Positions 1 to 10,069 of a DNA stretch of 64,000 nucleotides are shown piece after piece. The translations under genes and the position numbers were made by a program. This DNA is from Noviherbaspirillum sp. UKPF54 (GTDB lineage: Bacteria > Pseudomonadota > Gammaproteobacteria > Burkholderiales > Burkholderiaceae_D): positions 1,984,001 to 2,048,000 of the forward strand of contig NZ_CP040128.1 in the NCBI RefSeq assembly GCF_007874125.1, written 5' to 3'. A model generated the notes under the pieces. It did no database searches, was not told the DNA's origin, and saw only the letters and a list, made by a program, of their open reading frames with translations. How positions within the stretch are numbered: the stretch's first letter is position 1; every line of letters begins with the position of its first letter.

Positions 1-2
1 CA

Positions 3-3000
3 TGCCATCGGAAAGCCATCGACTGCGATCCGGAATTCGCGACCGGATACACCAACCTTCTGCTGTCGGCGCAGTATTCATCGGCCTTCACGCCGGAGGA
101 GTTGTTTGCTGAGCATGCGCGCTTCGGCGCCCGGTTCGAGGCGCCTCTCAAGCCGCACTGGCGCACCCACGATAATTCCCGCGATGCCCACCGGCGCCTG
201 AAGATCGGCTATGTCTCGCCCGACTTCCGCCGCCACGCCGTCGCCTATTTCATCGAGCCCCTGCTGGCCTGTCACGACAAGTCCCAGGTCGAGGTCTTCT
301 GCTACTACAACCATACCCAGCATGACCCGGTCACCGCGCGACTGCAGGCCCTGGCCGACCACTGGATACCCTGCCGCCACCTGTCCGACGAACGCCTGGC
401 CGAGCGCATCCGCGCCGACGGCATCGATATCCTGATCGACTTGGCCGGCCACACCGCCGGCAACCGTCTGCTGGCCTTCGCCCGCAAACCGGCCCCGCTG
501 CAGGTCACCTATCTCGGCTACCCCGCCACCACCGGCCTGTCCGCCATCGATTACCGCATCACCGATGTCCATGCCGAACCGCCCGCCATGACCGAGCAGT
601 TCAATGTCGAACGGCTCTGGCGCCTGCCTGAGATCTTCTGCTGTTACCGCGCCCACGACAACAGTCCCGGCGTGATCGACCATCCACCCGCACTCGACAA
701 CGGTTGCATCACCTTCGGCTGCTTCAACAATTTCTCCAAGGTGACCGACGCGGTGCTGGAGCTGTGGGCCAGAATCCTGCAACAGGTGCCCGACGCGCGC
801 CTGCTGCTGGAAATTCAGGGCATCGACCATCCCCCCTTCCGCGCCGAGGTCGAACAGCGCATGGCACGCCTGGGCCTGCCGCTGCAGCGCCTGCTGCTGG
901 AGCCGCGCCGGCCGGAAAACCAGTATGCGCTGTACAACCGCATCGACATCGCGCTCGATCCGTTCCCCTGCAACGGCGGCACCACAAGCCTGGACACGGT
1001 GTGGATGGGTGTGCCCTTCGTCACCCTCGCCGGCCGCCATTTCACTGCCCGCATGGGCGTGACCATCCTCACCAACGCCGGCCTGCCGCAACTGATCGCC
1101 TCCTGCGAGGATGACTATGTGGCCATCGCCTCGGCGCTCGCGCGCGACCTGCCGCGCCTGCGCGAACTGCGCGCCGGCCTGCGCGACCGTGTGCAGGCCA
1201 GTCCCCTCATGGATGCCCCCCGCTTCGCCCGCCATTTCGAGCAGGCCCTGCGCAGTATGTGGCGAATCTGGTGCGGCGAGCAGGAGCACGAACCTGCCGG
1301 CGGGCCCGGCACGGCGGAGCCCGACCTGCAGGCCGCGGTGGACCATCATCTGGCCGGTCGCCTGCATGAGGCGGAAGCGATTTATAGGATGCTGCCCGAT
1401 CACTCCGACGCGCTGCACCTGCGGGGCGTGATCGCGCATCAGTCGAACCGCAACGAGGAAGCGCTCGTCCTTATCGAGCGCGCGATAGCCATCGCGCCGG
1501 ACAACGCCGCCTACTATTTTTCGATGGCGTCGGCGTGGCGCGCGCTCGGCAGGACGGACCAGGCGGCGGCCTGCTATCGCCGGCTGCTGGAACGGATGCC
1601 GGATCATGCCGACGCCCGCAATAACCTGGGCAACGCGCTGCGCGAGCTGGGCGACGTCGACGCCGCCGCGGCGTGCTATCAGGAGGCGCTCGCGCTCAAG
1701 CCGGATTTTCCCGAGGCCCACAACAACCTCGGCATCCTCTTCAAGGAACTGGGCGATCCGGTACAGGCAGAAGCCTGCTGCCGCAAGGCGCTGGAGCTGA
1801 AGCCGGACTTTGCAGCCGCCCATAACAATCTGGGACTGGCGCTCGCGGCGCAGCACCGGATCGACGACGCCGTGGTCAGCTACCGCAAAGCACTCGAGCT
1901 CAATCCGGATTTCGCCGAGGCATACGGCAATCTCGGTCTCGCGTATAAGGACCAGGACCGGCTCGACGAAGCGGCTGCCAGCTACCAGCAGGCACTGACC
2001 CGCATGCCTCAGTCCGCCGAGATGCACAATAACCTGGGGCTGGTGTTCAAGGAAAGCGGTGCTCTTGGCGATGCCGTCGACTGCTATCTCAAGGCGATCG
2101 AACTGAAGCGGGATTTCGCGGAGGTTTACAGCAACCTCGGCCTGGTCTTCTCGGAACAGGGCAACCCGGACGCCGCGATGGAATGCCATTGCACCGCGCT
2201 TGCGTTCAGGCCGGATTCGGCCGAGGCGCACAACAACCTCGGCATCGAGCTCAGGGAATGCGGAAGGCTGGACGAGGCTGCCGCCTGCTTCCGGACAGCG
2301 CTCGAACTGAAGCCGGATTATGTCGACGCGCACTGCAATCTGGGGATCACGCTTCAGCGCCAGGGCAAGCCGGACGATGCGGTCGCCTGCTGCCGCAATG
2401 CCTTGCGGCTGAAACCCGATTACGCGGCAGCGCAGCAGATCCTTCTGCTGTCGGCGCAGTATTCATCGGCCTTCACGCCGGAGGAGTTGTTTGCTGAGCA
2501 TGCGCGCTTCGGCGCCCGGTTCGAGGCGCCTCTCAAGCCGCACTGGCGCACCCACGATAATTCCCGCGATGCCCACCGGCGCCTGAAGATCGGCTATGTC
2601 TCGCCCGACTTCCGCCGCCACGCCGTCGCCTATTTCATCGAGCCCCTGCTGGCCTGTCACGACAAGTCCCAGGTCGAGGTCTTCTGCTACTACAACCATA
2701 CCCAGCATGACCCGGTCACCGCGCGACTGCAGGCCCTGGCCGACCACTGGATACCCTGCCGCCACCTGTCCGACGAACGCCTGGCCGAGCGCATCCGCGC
2801 CGACGGCATCGATATCCTGATCGACTTGGCCGGCCACACCGCCGGCAACCGTCTGCTGGCCTTCGCCCGCAAACCGGCCCCGCTGCAGGTCACCTATCTC
2901 GGCTACCCCGCCACCACCGGCCTGTCCGCCATCGATTACCGCATCACCGATGTCCATGCCGAACCGCCCGCCATGACCGAGCAGTTCAATGTCGAACGGC

Positions 3001-3692
3001 TCTGGCGCCTGCCTGAGATCTTCTGCTGTTACCGCGCCCACGACAACAGTCCCGGCGTGATCGACCATCCACCCGCACTCGACAACGGTTGCATCACCTT
3101 CGGCTGCTTCAACAATTTCTCCAAGGTGACCGACGCGGTGCTGGAGCTGTGGGCCAGAATCCTGCAACAGGTGCCCGACGCGCGCCTGCTGCTGGAAATT
3201 CAGGGCATCGACCATCCCCCCTTCCGCGCCGAGGTCGAACAGCGCATGGCACGCCTGGGCCTGCCGCTGCAGCGCCTGCTGCTGGAGCCGCGCCGGCCGG
3301 AAAACCAGTATGCGCTGTACAACCGCATCGACATCGCGCTCGATCCGTTCCCCTGCAACGGCGGCACCACAAGCCTGGACACGGTGTGGATGGGTGTGCC
3401 CTTCGTCACCCTCGCCGGCCGCCATTTCACTGCCCGCATGGGCGTGACCATCCTCACCAACGCCGGCCTGCCGCAACTGATCGCCTCCTGCGAGGATGAC
3501 TATGTGGCCATCGCCTCGGCGCTCGCGCGCGACCTGCCGCGCCTGCGCGAACTGCGCGCCGGCCTGCGCGACCGTGTGCAGGCCAGTCCCCTCATGGATG
3601 CCCCCCGCTTCGCCCGCCATTTCGAGCAGGCCCTGCGCAGTATGTGGCGAATCTGGTGCGAACAAACGCAAGTACAAGGAACGAACGCATGA
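3..3692 (+). CDS. SPINDLY-type O-GlcNAc transferase-like protein, duplicated OGT-TPR-OGT (5' partial)
   Basis: The frame is open to the left edge, so the N-terminus is missing. About 1229 residues are visible. The first ~18 residues are the tail of a TPR, followed by a Glyco_transf_41 (SPINDLY/OGT) catalytic domain to about residue 424. Next come about 11 TPR units of 34 residues (repeated NNLG...A.A.Y..AL.L.PD pattern, to ~residue 813), then a second, identical catalytic domain and a ten-residue tail. Both catalytic copies keep the family motifs [24 protein letters not shown] and [13 protein letters not shown]. The family transfers a sugar, usually GlcNAc, to protein Ser/Thr, with TPRs choosing the substrate. 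Its position a few kb before two flagellin genes suggests flagellin as target (inference). Two catalytic domains in one chain is odd and rests on a 1220-bp direct repeat. The gene overlaps rfbF by ATGA. Confidence 0.85.
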   Translation, partial: CHRKAIDCDPEFATGYTNLLLSAQYSSAFTPEELFAEHARFGARFEAPLKPHWRTHDNSRDAHRRLKIGYVSPDFRRHAVAYFIEPLLACHDKSQVEVFCYYNHTQHDPVTARLQALADHWIPCRHLSDERLAERIRADGIDILIDLAGHTAGNRLLAFARKPAPLQVTYLGYPATTGLSAIDYRITDVHAEPPAMTEQFNVERLWRLPEIFCCYRAHDNSPGVIDHPPALDNGCITFGCFNNFSKVTDAVLELWARILQQVPDARLLLEIQGIDHPPFRAEVEQRMARLGLPLQRLLLEPRRPENQYALYNRIDIALDPFPCNGGTTSLDTVWMGVPFVTLAGRHFTARMGVTILTNAGLPQLIASCEDDYVAIASALARDLPRLRELRAGLRDRVQASPLMDAPRFARHFEQALRSMWRIWCGEQEHEPAGGPGTAEPDLQAAVDHHLAGRLHEAEAIYRMLPDHSDALHLRGVIAHQSNRNEEALVLIERAIAIAPDNAAYYFSMASAWRALGRTDQAAACYRRLLERMPDHADARNNLGNALRELGDVDAAAACYQEALALKPDFPEAHNNLGILFKELGDPVQAEACCRKALELKPDFAAAHNNLGLALAAQHRIDDAVVSYRKALELNPDFAEAYGNLGLAYKDQDRLDEAAASYQQALTRMPQSAEMHNNLGLVFKESGALGDAVDCYLKAIELKRDFAEVYSNLGLVFSEQGNPDAAMECHCTALAFRPDSAEAHNNLGIELRECGRLDEAAACFRTALELKPDYVDAHCNLGITLQRQGKPDDAVACCRNALRLKPDYAAAQQILLLSAQYSSAFTPEELFAEHARFGARFEAPLKPHWRTHDNSRDAHRRLKIGYVSPDFRRHAVAYFIEPLLACHDKSQVEVFCYYNHTQHDPVTARLQALADHWIPCRHLSDERLAERIRADGIDILIDLAGHTAGNRLLAFARKPAPLQVTYLGYPATTGLSAIDYRITDVHAEPPAMTEQFNVERLWRLPEIFCCYRAHDNSPGVIDHPPALDNGCITFGCFNNFSKVTDAVLELWARILQQVPDARLLLEIQGIDHPPFRAEVEQRMARLGLPLQRLLLEPRRPENQYALYNRIDIALDPFPCNGGTTSLDTVWMGVPFVTLAGRHFTARMGVTILTNAGLPQLIASCEDDYVAIASALARDLPRLRELRAGLRDRVQASPLMDAPRFARHFEQALRSMWRIWCEQTQVQGTNA
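56..1275 (+). repeat. 1220-bp direct repeat, copy 1 (OGT catalytic domain)
   Basis: I found no mismatch with 2441-3660 at an offset of 2385 bp, which is exactly 795 codons, so the frame is kept. Similarity stops sharply at both ends: the bases before 56 and after 1275 (gcgagc versus aacaaa) are unrelated to those around copy 2. Copy 1 has no stop codon and runs on into the TPR block. Confidence 0.95.
2441..3660 (+). repeat. 1220-bp direct repeat, copy 2 (OGT catalytic domain)
   Basis: Second copy of the repeat at 56-1275. It begins inside the last TPR (after AAAQQI) and ends ten codons before the stop of the long reading frame. The absence of synonymous changes implies a very recent duplication, gene conversion or an assembly artefact. 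Confidence 0.95.
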
Positions 3693-4462
3693 AGGCAGTC
3701 ATTCTCGCCGGCGGTCTCGGCACCCGCATTCTCGAAGAAAGCCATCTGCGCCCCAAGCCCATGATCGAAATCGGCGGCAAGCCGATCCTGTGGCACATCA
3801 TGAAAATCTATTCGAGCCACGGCGTGAACGACTTCGTGATCTGCCTCGGCTACAAGGGGTATGTCATCAAGGAATACTTCGCCAACTATTTCCTCCATAT
3901 GTCCGACGTCACCTTCGACATGGAAAAGAATCGCATGGAGGTGCACCAGCGCCACGCCGAACCGTGGCGCGTGACGCTGGTCGACACCGGCGCGCACACC
4001 ATGACCGGCGGGCGGCTGCGGCGGGTGAAAAGCTACCTGCATCCGCGCGAGCCGTTCTGCTTCACCTACGGCGACGGCTTGGCCGATATCGACATCGCCG
4101 CGGAGATCGCCTTTCACAAGGCGCACGGCCGGCTGGCGACGGTGGCGGCGGTGCAGCCTCCCGGCCGCTACGGCGCATTGCTGCGGAACGGAGAGCAGGT
4201 GCGGGGTTTCCAGGAAAAGCCGCAGGGCGACGGCGGCTGGATCAACGGCGGTTTTTTCATCCTGCAGCCCGAGGCCATCGACCTGGTTGCCGACGAAGCC
4301 ACAAGCTGGGAACTCGAACCGATGACGACCCTGGCGAAGGAGGAGCAGTTGATGGCTTTCGAACACAACGGATTCTGGCAGCCGATGGACACGCTGCGCG
4401 AGAAAAACCTGCTGGAAGACCTATGGCAGTCGGATCAGGCGCCGTGGAAGACATGGAAATGA
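3689..4462 (+). CDS. rfbF: Glucose-1-phosphate cytidylyltransferase
   Basis: 257 residues, the usual RfbF length. It makes CDP-glucose from CTP and glucose-1-phosphate, the first step to CDP-6-deoxyhexoses. The N-terminal nucleotidyltransferase signature [10 protein letters not shown] is followed by [30 protein letters not shown] is the metal and sugar site, and the C-terminal [12 protein letters not shown] block is typical of RfbF rather than RmlA. The start ATG overlaps the upstream stop as ATGA, and an upstream AAGGA supports it. The stop also overlaps rfbG as ATGA, so the three genes look translationally coupled. Confidence 0.93.
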   Translation: MKAVILAGGLGTRILEESHLRPKPMIEIGGKPILWHIMKIYSSHGVNDFVICLGYKGYVIKEYFANYFLHMSDVTFDMEKNRMEVHQRHAEPWRVTLVDTGAHTMTGGRLRRVKSYLHPREPFCFTYGDGLADIDIAAEIAFHKAHGRLATVAAVQPPGRYGALLRNGEQVRGFQEKPQGDGGWINGGFFILQPEAIDLVADEATSWELEPMTTLAKEEQLMAFEHNGFWQPMDTLREKNLLEDLWQSDQAPWKTWK

Positions 4463-5529
4463 GCGCGCCGACACTCGCCGGTGCCTTCGCCGACCGCCCC
4501 GTCCTCGTCACCGGCCATACCGGCTTCAAGGGATCGTGGCTGGCGCTGTGGCTGGCGCGCCTGGGCGCCCGCGTGACCGGCTATGCGTTAGCGCCCGACA
4601 CCACGCCGAACCTGTTCACGCTGAGCCGCGTGCAAGAGACGGTTCATCGCCACATCGTGGCCGACGTGCGCGACGGCGCGGCACTGGCAGCCGCCGTGCA
4701 GGCCGCGGCGCCGGAAGTTGTCTTCCACCTGGCGGCCCAGCCGCTGGTGCGCCTGTCGTACCGTGAGCCGGCGGCGACCTGGGCCACCAACGTGATGGGA
4801 ACGGTGCACCTGCTGGAAGCGGTGCGCTCCTGCCCGAGTGTGCGGGCGGTGGTGGTGGTCACCACCGACAAGTGCTACGAAAACCGTGAATGGCCGTGGG
4901 GCTATCGCGAGAACGACCCGCTGGGTGGCGCCGATCCCTACAGCGCCAGCAAGGCCGGCGCGGAACTAGTGGTGCAAAGCTACCGTAAGAGCTACTTCGC
5001 GGCCGGCGGCCCGCTGCTGGCCTCGGCCCGCGCCGGAAACGTTATCGGCGGCGGCGACTGGAGCGACGACCGCCTGCTGCCCGACGCCGCGCGCGCCGTC
5101 GCACGCCGCCAGCCGCTCCTGATCCGCAATCCGGCCGCGACGCGCCCCTGGCAGCATGTGCTGGAATCGCTGCACGGCTATCTGCTGCTGGCCGCGCGCC
5201 TGCTGGACGGCGACCGGACTTTTGCCGACGCATTCAATTTCGGCCCCGATGCCGCCGATAACCTCTCCGTGGCCGAGGTGCTGACGCGCCTGCAGCGGCA
5301 CTGGCCGGAACTGGCGTGGCAGATGGACCCGCAAGCCGGCGCCGCGCCGCGCGAGGCCGGCTTCCTTTACCTCGATTCGAGCAAGGCGCGCCGCCTGCTG
5401 GACTGGACGCCGACCTGGGACCTAGCGCGCGGCCTGGAGCAGACGGCGCGGTGGTATCGCGCCGTCGCAGAGAATCCGTCACGGGCCCGCGCCATCGCCG
5501 AACAACAGCTGGAGCAGTTTTGCCGATGA
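4459..5529 (+). CDS. rfbG: CDP-glucose 4,6-dehydratase
   Basis: 356 residues, short-chain dehydrogenase fold. It converts CDP-glucose to CDP-4-keto-6-deoxyglucose. Visible are the NAD-binding [11 protein letters not shown] near the N-terminus, the [11 protein letters not shown] block typical of RfbG, the catalytic YSASK and [10 protein letters not shown] chose the ATG at 4459 because it forms ATGA with the rfbF stop; an ATG two codons upstream (4453) is possible. No RfbH-type dehydrase is present in the window, so the product is unlikely to be routed to a 3,6-dideoxysugar by genes seen here (inference). Confidence 0.92.
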   Translation: MSAPTLAGAFADRPVLVTGHTGFKGSWLALWLARLGARVTGYALAPDTTPNLFTLSRVQETVHRHIVADVRDGAALAAAVQAAAPEVVFHLAAQPLVRLSYREPAATWATNVMGTVHLLEAVRSCPSVRAVVVVTTDKCYENREWPWGYRENDPLGGADPYSASKAGAELVVQSYRKSYFAAGGPLLASARAGNVIGGGDWSDDRLLPDAARAVARRQPLLIRNPAATRPWQHVLESLHGYLLLAARLLDGDRTFADAFNFGPDAADNLSVAEVLTRLQRHWPELAWQMDPQAGAAPREAGFLYLDSSKARRLLDWTPTWDLARGLEQTARWYRAVAENPSRARAIAEQQLEQFCR

Positions 5530-6764
5530 CTCATACGTCCACCTGCCGCGCCTGCGGCGCACCGCTGGAACACGTGTTTGCCGATCTCGGCCTGTCTCCT
5601 GTTTCGAATGCCTTCGTCAAGCGCGAAGACGCCGCGCGCGGCGAGATGTTCTATCCGCTGCGCGCGATGGTCTGCGACCGCTGCTGGCTGGTGCAACTGG
5701 CCGAGGTGACGCACGCGGAAACGCATTTCCACGACGACTACGTCTATTTCTCGTCCTTTTCCAGCAGTTGGCTGGATCATGCGCGCCGCTACGTGGAAGC
5801 GATGATCCCGCGCTTCGGCCTGGGCGCGGCCAGCCGCGTCATCGAAATCGCCAGCAACGACGGCTACCTGCTGCAGTATTTCGTCAAGGCTGGCATTCCC
5901 TGCCTTGGAGTAGAACCCAGCGCAAACACCGCGGCGGCCGCGCGCCGGATCGGCGTGGCCAGTTGCGAGCTGTTTTTCGGGCGTGACAGCGCCCGGCTGC
6001 TGGCCGAAGATGGCGGCCCGGCCGATCTCCTGCTGGGCAACAATGTGCTGGCCCATGTGCCGGACATTAACGACTTCGTCGGCGGCATGCCGCTCCTGCT
6101 GAAACCCGAAGGCGTGGTTACGCTGGAGTTCCCGCACCTGCTAAACCTGATGCGGCATAACCAGTTCGACACGCTATATCACGAACACTACTCGTACCTG
6201 TCACTGACCGCGCTGCAACCGATCTTTCAGCGAGCCGGGCTGCGCGTGTTCGATGTCGAGCATCTGACCACCCACGGCGGCAGCTTGCGCCTCTACGCCT
6301 GCCACCGGCATGCAGCCCATGCCGACAGCGGCGCGGCAGCGGCCTGCCTGGCACAGGAGGAAGCCGCCGGCCTGACCCGCATGCAGACCTATGCCGCCTT
6401 CGGCGAACGGGTGCGCGAAACCAAGCGCGCCTTGCTGGAATTCCTGGTCGCCGCGCGGCGCGACGGCAAGCGCATCGCTGCCTACGGCGCCGCAGCCAAG
6501 GGCAACACCTTGCTCAACTATTGCGGCGCGGGCACCGACTTCATCGACTACGTGGTCGACCGCAACCCGGTCAAGCAGGGCCGGCTTCTGCCCGGCACCC
6601 GCATCCCGGTGCTGGCGCCGGACGCCGTGTTCAACGACCGGCCGGATTACCTGCTGATCCTGCCCTGGAACATCAAGGACGAGGTGATGCAGCAGATGGC
6701 TGGCATCCGCGAATGGGGCGGCAAGTTTGTGGTGCCGATCCCCATGGTCGAGGTGATGAAGTGA
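5526..6764 (+). CDS. SAM-dependent sugar C-methyltransferase
   Basis: 412 residues with the three-part layout of NovU/TylCIII-type NDP-sugar C-methyltransferases. An N-terminal zinc-binding region contains CRACG and, about 40 residues on, CDRCWLVQ. A class I SAM-binding core has IEIASNDGYLLQYF, and the C-terminal domain has YGAAAKGNTLLNY. Such enzymes add a methyl branch to a ketosugar carbon, often C3. Here the likely substrate is the 4-keto-6-deoxy sugar made by RfbFG, giving a branched-chain sugar (inference). The ATG overlaps the rfbG stop (ATGA) and its own stop overlaps the next gene. Confidence 0.88.
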   Translation: MTHTSTCRACGAPLEHVFADLGLSPVSNAFVKREDAARGEMFYPLRAMVCDRCWLVQLAEVTHAETHFHDDYVYFSSFSSSWLDHARRYVEAMIPRFGLGAASRVIEIASNDGYLLQYFVKAGIPCLGVEPSANTAAAARRIGVASCELFFGRDSARLLAEDGGPADLLLGNNVLAHVPDINDFVGGMPLLLKPEGVVTLEFPHLLNLMRHNQFDTLYHEHYSYLSLTALQPIFQRAGLRVFDVEHLTTHGGSLRLYACHRHAAHADSGAAAACLAQEEAAGLTRMQTYAAFGERVRETKRALLEFLVAARRDGKRIAAYGAAAKGNTLLNYCGAGTDFIDYVVDRNPVKQGRLLPGTRIPVLAPDAVFNDRPDYLLILPWNIKDEVMQQMAGIREWGGKFVVPIPMVEVMK

Positions 6765-7306
6765 AATTCACCGCCACTCCGCTGCCCGGCGCGTTCGTCA
6801 TCGACGTCGACGCGCTTACGGATGAACGCGGCTTCTTTGCGCGCACCGTCTGTGCAGAGGAATTTGCTCACCACGGCCTGAACGCGCACTTCGTGCAGCA
6901 AAGCGTTTCGTGGAATCTGCGCGCCGGCACCCTGCGCGGCATGCATTACCAGGCAGCGCCGCACGAAGAAGACAAGCTGGTGCGGGTCACGCGCGGCGCC
7001 GTGTTTGACGTGATCCTGGATTTGCGCCGGGACTCTCCGGCCTTCGGCCGCTGGTTCGGCGTCGAACTGTCCACCGACAACCGGCGCCAGCTTTACATCC
7101 CGCGCGGCGTCGCGCACGGTTTTCAGACCTTGGTTGCGGAGACCGAAATCCTGTATGAAATGACCGAGCCGTTTCAGCCGGCTTCCGCGCGGGGGCTGCG
7201 CTGGGATGACCCCGATCTGGCAATCGGCTGGCCCCAGTGCGCAGAACGCATCATTTCGGAAAAGGACAAAGGCTTGCCACTGTTTGCGCAGTGTTTTGAC
7301 AAATAA
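6761..7306 (+). CDS. rfbC: dTDP-4-dehydrorhamnose 3,5-epimerase family protein (RmlC-like)
   Basis: 181 residues in the compact cupin-type RmlC fold. Motifs include ERGFFARTV, QQSVSWNLRAGTLRGMHYQ (with the catalytic-region His), the KLVRVTRGAVFDVILDLR strand pair and YIPRGVAHGFQTL. The family epimerises C3 and/or C5 of 4-keto-6-deoxy sugars. With rfbF and rfbG upstream, the nucleotide carrier is probably CDP rather than dTDP, so the rfbC symbol is by family only. The start is a GTG overlapping the methyltransferase stop (GTGA); no in-frame ATG lies near. Confidence 0.85.
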   Translation: MKFTATPLPGAFVIDVDALTDERGFFARTVCAEEFAHHGLNAHFVQQSVSWNLRAGTLRGMHYQAAPHEEDKLVRVTRGAVFDVILDLRRDSPAFGRWFGVELSTDNRRQLYIPRGVAHGFQTLVAETEILYEMTEPFQPASARGLRWDDPDLAIGWPQCAERIISEKDKGLPLFAQCFDK

Positions 7307-7333
7307 TATTCTTTGAGAGAACGGAACCCGAAC

Positions 7334-8398
7334 ATGGATAAACAAAAATTGCCGGGGGCGCTGGAGATGATTGCGCAGAATCCCGAATGGCGCGCCGAGT
7401 TTATCCGCCAGATGCAGGCATTTGAAAAGCGCATTGCCACGCCCGGCATCGACATCCGCGAAGACGTCACCGGCCCGCTGGTGGACGCGCTGCACAGCGA
7501 CGATCAGGTCGTCAGGAAGACGCTCGCCGACGGCACGCAGCTCGATTTCCTGTATCGTTCGAAGATTGCCCGCGATTTCGTGATGTCCGAACCGGAAATG
7601 CCTGACCATGCGTGGGAGCCGCAGACCTCGCGCCTTCTGGTCAATCTGGCCAAGCGCGCGAAACAGGTTGTGATTGGTGGCGCGTATTTCGGTGATCAGG
7701 CAATCCTGGTGGCACGGCAGGCCGCGCAAAACAATGGCGTCGTGCATGCATTCGAGCCGAACCCGGATCAGCGCAAGATGCTGATGCATAACGCAAAACT
7801 CAACGGCCTTACCAATATCGTTCCGCGCCCGGAGGGCTTGTGGGACAACAGCTCGACTACGCTGAAGCTGGTCGGCTTCGATTCCTTCGCGCATCCGGAA
7901 GTGACTAGCGAAGGCGGCAGCGACGGTTTCCAGACCACCACCATTGAAGACTATCTGAAAGCAGCCGGCGTCGCGCAGCTGGACCTGATCATGCTAGACA
8001 TCGAGGGTGCCGAATTGCGTGCGCTGCAGGGTGCGGCGGCCTTCCTCAAGCGCCCGGCCGGCGAGGCACCGGACATCGTGTTCGAAGTCCACCGGCATTA
8101 CGTCGACTGGAGCCGCGGCCTAGAAAACACCGACAGCGTCAAGCTGCTGACCGGCTCCGGCTACCAGGTTTTCGCCGTCCGCGATTTCAATTCCAACTAT
8201 GACCTGTCGCGCCAGCCGATCGAGCTGATCCCGGCCGATTCCGTCTATCTCGAGGGCCCGCCGCACGGCTTCAACATGGTGGCGGTGAAGGACGCGTCCG
8301 TCTTCAACTCCGCGCAGTACAGTATCTGCAAGGGCGTCAGCCCCAAGCTGCTGCGCCACAAGGACCCGGCGCTGCATCATCCGCTCGGCGGACTGTAA
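7334..8398 (+). CDS. FkbM family methyltransferase
   Basis: 354 residues. The central class I SAM-binding core begins at VVIGGAYFGDQAILVA, with the acidic VVHAFEPNPDQ after the second strand. DLIMLDIEGAELRALQGA is the FkbM hallmark. FkbM enzymes O-methylate hydroxyls, often of sugars, and are common in flagellin-glycan and O-antigen clusters. The ATG at 7334 is preferred over a TTG seven codons earlier (7313). The stop overlaps the next start as TAATG. The acceptor is not known; a methyl on the sugar built by the preceding genes is inference. Confidence 0.85.
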   Translation: MDKQKLPGALEMIAQNPEWRAEFIRQMQAFEKRIATPGIDIREDVTGPLVDALHSDDQVVRKTLADGTQLDFLYRSKIARDFVMSEPEMPDHAWEPQTSRLLVNLAKRAKQVVIGGAYFGDQAILVARQAAQNNGVVHAFEPNPDQRKMLMHNAKLNGLTNIVPRPEGLWDNSSTTLKLVGFDSFAHPEVTSEGGSDGFQTTTIEDYLKAAGVAQLDLIMLDIEGAELRALQGAAAFLKRPAGEAPDIVFEVHRHYVDWSRGLENTDSVKLLTGSGYQVFAVRDFNSNYDLSRQPIELIPADSVYLEGPPHGFNMVAVKDASVFNSAQYSICKGVSPKLLRHKDPALHHPLGGL

Positions 8399-9210
8399 TG
8401 GCGTTGTATACGGTCATCGGCGCATCCGGCTTTGTCGGCACGCGCCTGGTTGCCGCGCTGCGCCAGGATGGCCACCAGGTCTACACGCCGCAACGTGGTG
8501 ATATCGAACTTTTTTCGCGCGAGCTGGGACAGGTGATCTATTGCGCCGGCCTGACTGCCGATTATGCCGCCCGCCCATTCGATACCGTGGAAGCGCATGT
8601 CCGCCTGCTGTCGCGGATCTTGCAGGAAGCACATTTTTCCCACCTGATTTACCTGTCTTCCACCCGCCTGTACGACAGCAGCGGTGCCGAAAGGGGCAAG
8701 GAAGATTCCGACCTTGTGCTGAATCCGGCCAACCCGCGGCATCTGTACGATCTTTCCAAGGCGCTCGGCGAAAATCTTTGCCTGACCGTTGCCGGTACAC
8801 GGGCTGCGATCGCCCGCCTGTCGTGCGTCTATGACTGGGCTCCATGCGCTCCCGGCTTTCTGTCCGAATGGCTGCAGCGCGCAGCCGTCGAGAAAAGGTT
8901 CTGCCTCGACTCCGGCACCGGAGTCGTACGCGACTACATCCATCTCGATGACGTCGTCGCCTCGCTGCGTGCGCTGTCGGACGGTGCCGTTACCGGCATC
9001 GTCAACGTAGCCAGCGGAGAAAACGTGTCGAATGCCGAGCTGGTCGGGGTTTTTGCACGCAACGGCTGGGACATCAGCCTGAGCAGGGAAACCGCGCCGC
9101 AGCGCGCGGCTCGCTGCGACGTAGCTCGGCTTGCATCGATCTGGAAGCAGCCGCGCCTGGTGCGTGACGTCGTGCAATCGTATTTAAAGGAACATCATGG
9201 AATTGCTTGA
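8398..9210 (+). CDS. NAD(P)-dependent epimerase/reductase, extended SDR
   Basis: 270 residues. The N-terminal Rossmann signature VIGASGFVG is followed by IYCAGLTADYA, LIYLSSTRLYDS and a catalytic YDLSK (YxxxK). This extended-SDR pattern fits nucleotide-sugar 4-ketoreductases and epimerases; it is shorter than typical GalE. In this operon it is the natural candidate for the last step, reducing the 4-keto group of the methylated 6-deoxysugar (inference). It overlaps the preceding gene by one base and the next by 14 bases. Confidence 0.82.
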   Translation: MALYTVIGASGFVGTRLVAALRQDGHQVYTPQRGDIELFSRELGQVIYCAGLTADYAARPFDTVEAHVRLLSRILQEAHFSHLIYLSSTRLYDSSGAERGKEDSDLVLNPANPRHLYDLSKALGENLCLTVAGTRAAIARLSCVYDWAPCAPGFLSEWLQRAAVEKRFCLDSGTGVVRDYIHLDDVVASLRALSDGAVTGIVNVASGENVSNAELVGVFARNGWDISLSRETAPQRAARCDVARLASIWKQPRLVRDVVQSYLKEHHGIA

Positions 9211-9853
9211 GCAGACGCGGCAAAGCCTGATCGACTATACCTGCGCGCAGGTAGCGACATTCTTCCCCGACGGGAAAGGCGAGCTCGTTCGCACTCAGGT
9301 GACCCGCCACATCGACGAAGCGCTCTCCCGGCTCGGACGCTGCATCGACGCGGTGCGCATGTGGAAGGCCGGCCAGTTCAACTACCTCAACTCCAGCCAA
9401 TACTGCATCTACCTGTACTACCTGGCAAATACCATCTGGCGCAACGAGCATGACGCGACGGTGCCGACCCGCCTGTTCCTTCTCAATAAGGCGCTGAACG
9501 CGATCGACCTCTTCTATGAGATCGAGATGCCGGAGGTGTTCTTCATCGGCCACTCGGTCGGCATCGTACTGGCCAAGGCGACCTACGGTAACCACCTGGT
9601 GCTATACCAGAATTCCACCGTCGGCAAGAACCACGGCGTCGCACCTGTCATCGGCGACGGCGTCGTCATGTATCCCAACACGGCGATCATCGGCCGCTGC
9701 CATATCGGCGACGGCACCATACTGTCGCAAGGCACCAGCGCCATCAATTGCGACACGCCCGGCAATTGCGTGGCCTACCCCGGCCGGATGGGCAAGCTCG
9801 TATTCAAGCCCGCCAAGCGTCCCGTACTCGCCGACATATTCCGGCTGTCCTGA
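9197..9853 (+). CDS. Serine acetyltransferase-like hexapeptide acyltransferase
   Basis: 218 residues. A helical N-terminal half is followed by a left-handed beta-helix of hexapeptide turns (IGHSVGIVLAKATYGNH, IGDGVVMYPNTAIIG, IGDGTILSQGTSAI), as in CysE-type acetyltransferases. It has a good ribosome-binding site (AAAGGAA, 7 bases before ATG) inside the end of the SDR gene. Placement at the end of a sugar operon suggests sugar O- or N-acylation rather than cysteine synthesis (inference). It is the last gene before the flagellins. Confidence 0.78.
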   Translation: MELLEQTRQSLIDYTCAQVATFFPDGKGELVRTQVTRHIDEALSRLGRCIDAVRMWKAGQFNYLNSSQYCIYLYYLANTIWRNEHDATVPTRLFLLNKALNAIDLFYEIEMPEVFFIGHSVGIVLAKATYGNHLVLYQNSTVGKNHGVAPVIGDGVVMYPNTAIIGRCHIGDGTILSQGTSAINCDTPGNCVAYPGRMGKLVFKPAKRPVLADIFRLS

Positions 9854-9903
9854 CTTCCCTCGCCCGCAGCGTCATTCTCGTGCGGAATCTGCGGGACCAA
9901 CCC

Positions 9904-9930
9904 TAAAGATTCCAGCCATCCGTCCGAAAA
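9904..9930 (+). promoter_or_regulatory. Distal sigma-28-like site upstream of fliC1
   Basis: TAAAGATT, 11 bases, TCCGAAAA: 7 of 8 matches to the -35 TAAAGTTT and 6 of 8 to the -10 GCCGATAA at exact spacing. It lies 83 bp upstream of the stronger proximal site. The same two-site arrangement precedes fliC2. Confidence 0.45.
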
Positions 9931-9986
9931 AAGAATCACTTGCTCAAGTCCGGGCAATACCGGAAAAAAAAAGTACCGAACAGGAC

Positions 9987-10013
9987 TAAATTTTTTCCAG
10001 TATCGCCCGATAA
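9987..10013 (+). promoter_or_regulatory. Sigma-28 (FliA) promoter of fliC1
   Basis: TAAATTTT, 11 bases, CCCGATAA: 7 of 8 matches in each element with the canonical spacing. It sits 56 bp before the fliC1 start codon. FliA itself is encoded at 45650-46381. Confidence 0.85.
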
Positions 10014-10069
10014 CAGATTCAACTGGCTTGAGCCCGAATCCACGGATCGCCGCATAAAGGAGAATTATC

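Noticed and set aside
78..2333. A 751-residue open frame on the minus strand
   Set aside because: It is the shadow of the OGT/TPR gene, produced by GC-rich codon use; it has no ribosome-binding site or family motifs, and a related antisense frame reappears opposite the second repeat.
3496..4458. N-terminal extension of rfbG through rfbF and the end of the OGT gene
   Set aside because: The extension is an Arg/Pro-rich out-of-frame reading of rfbF; the ATGA overlap and family length fix the start at 4459.
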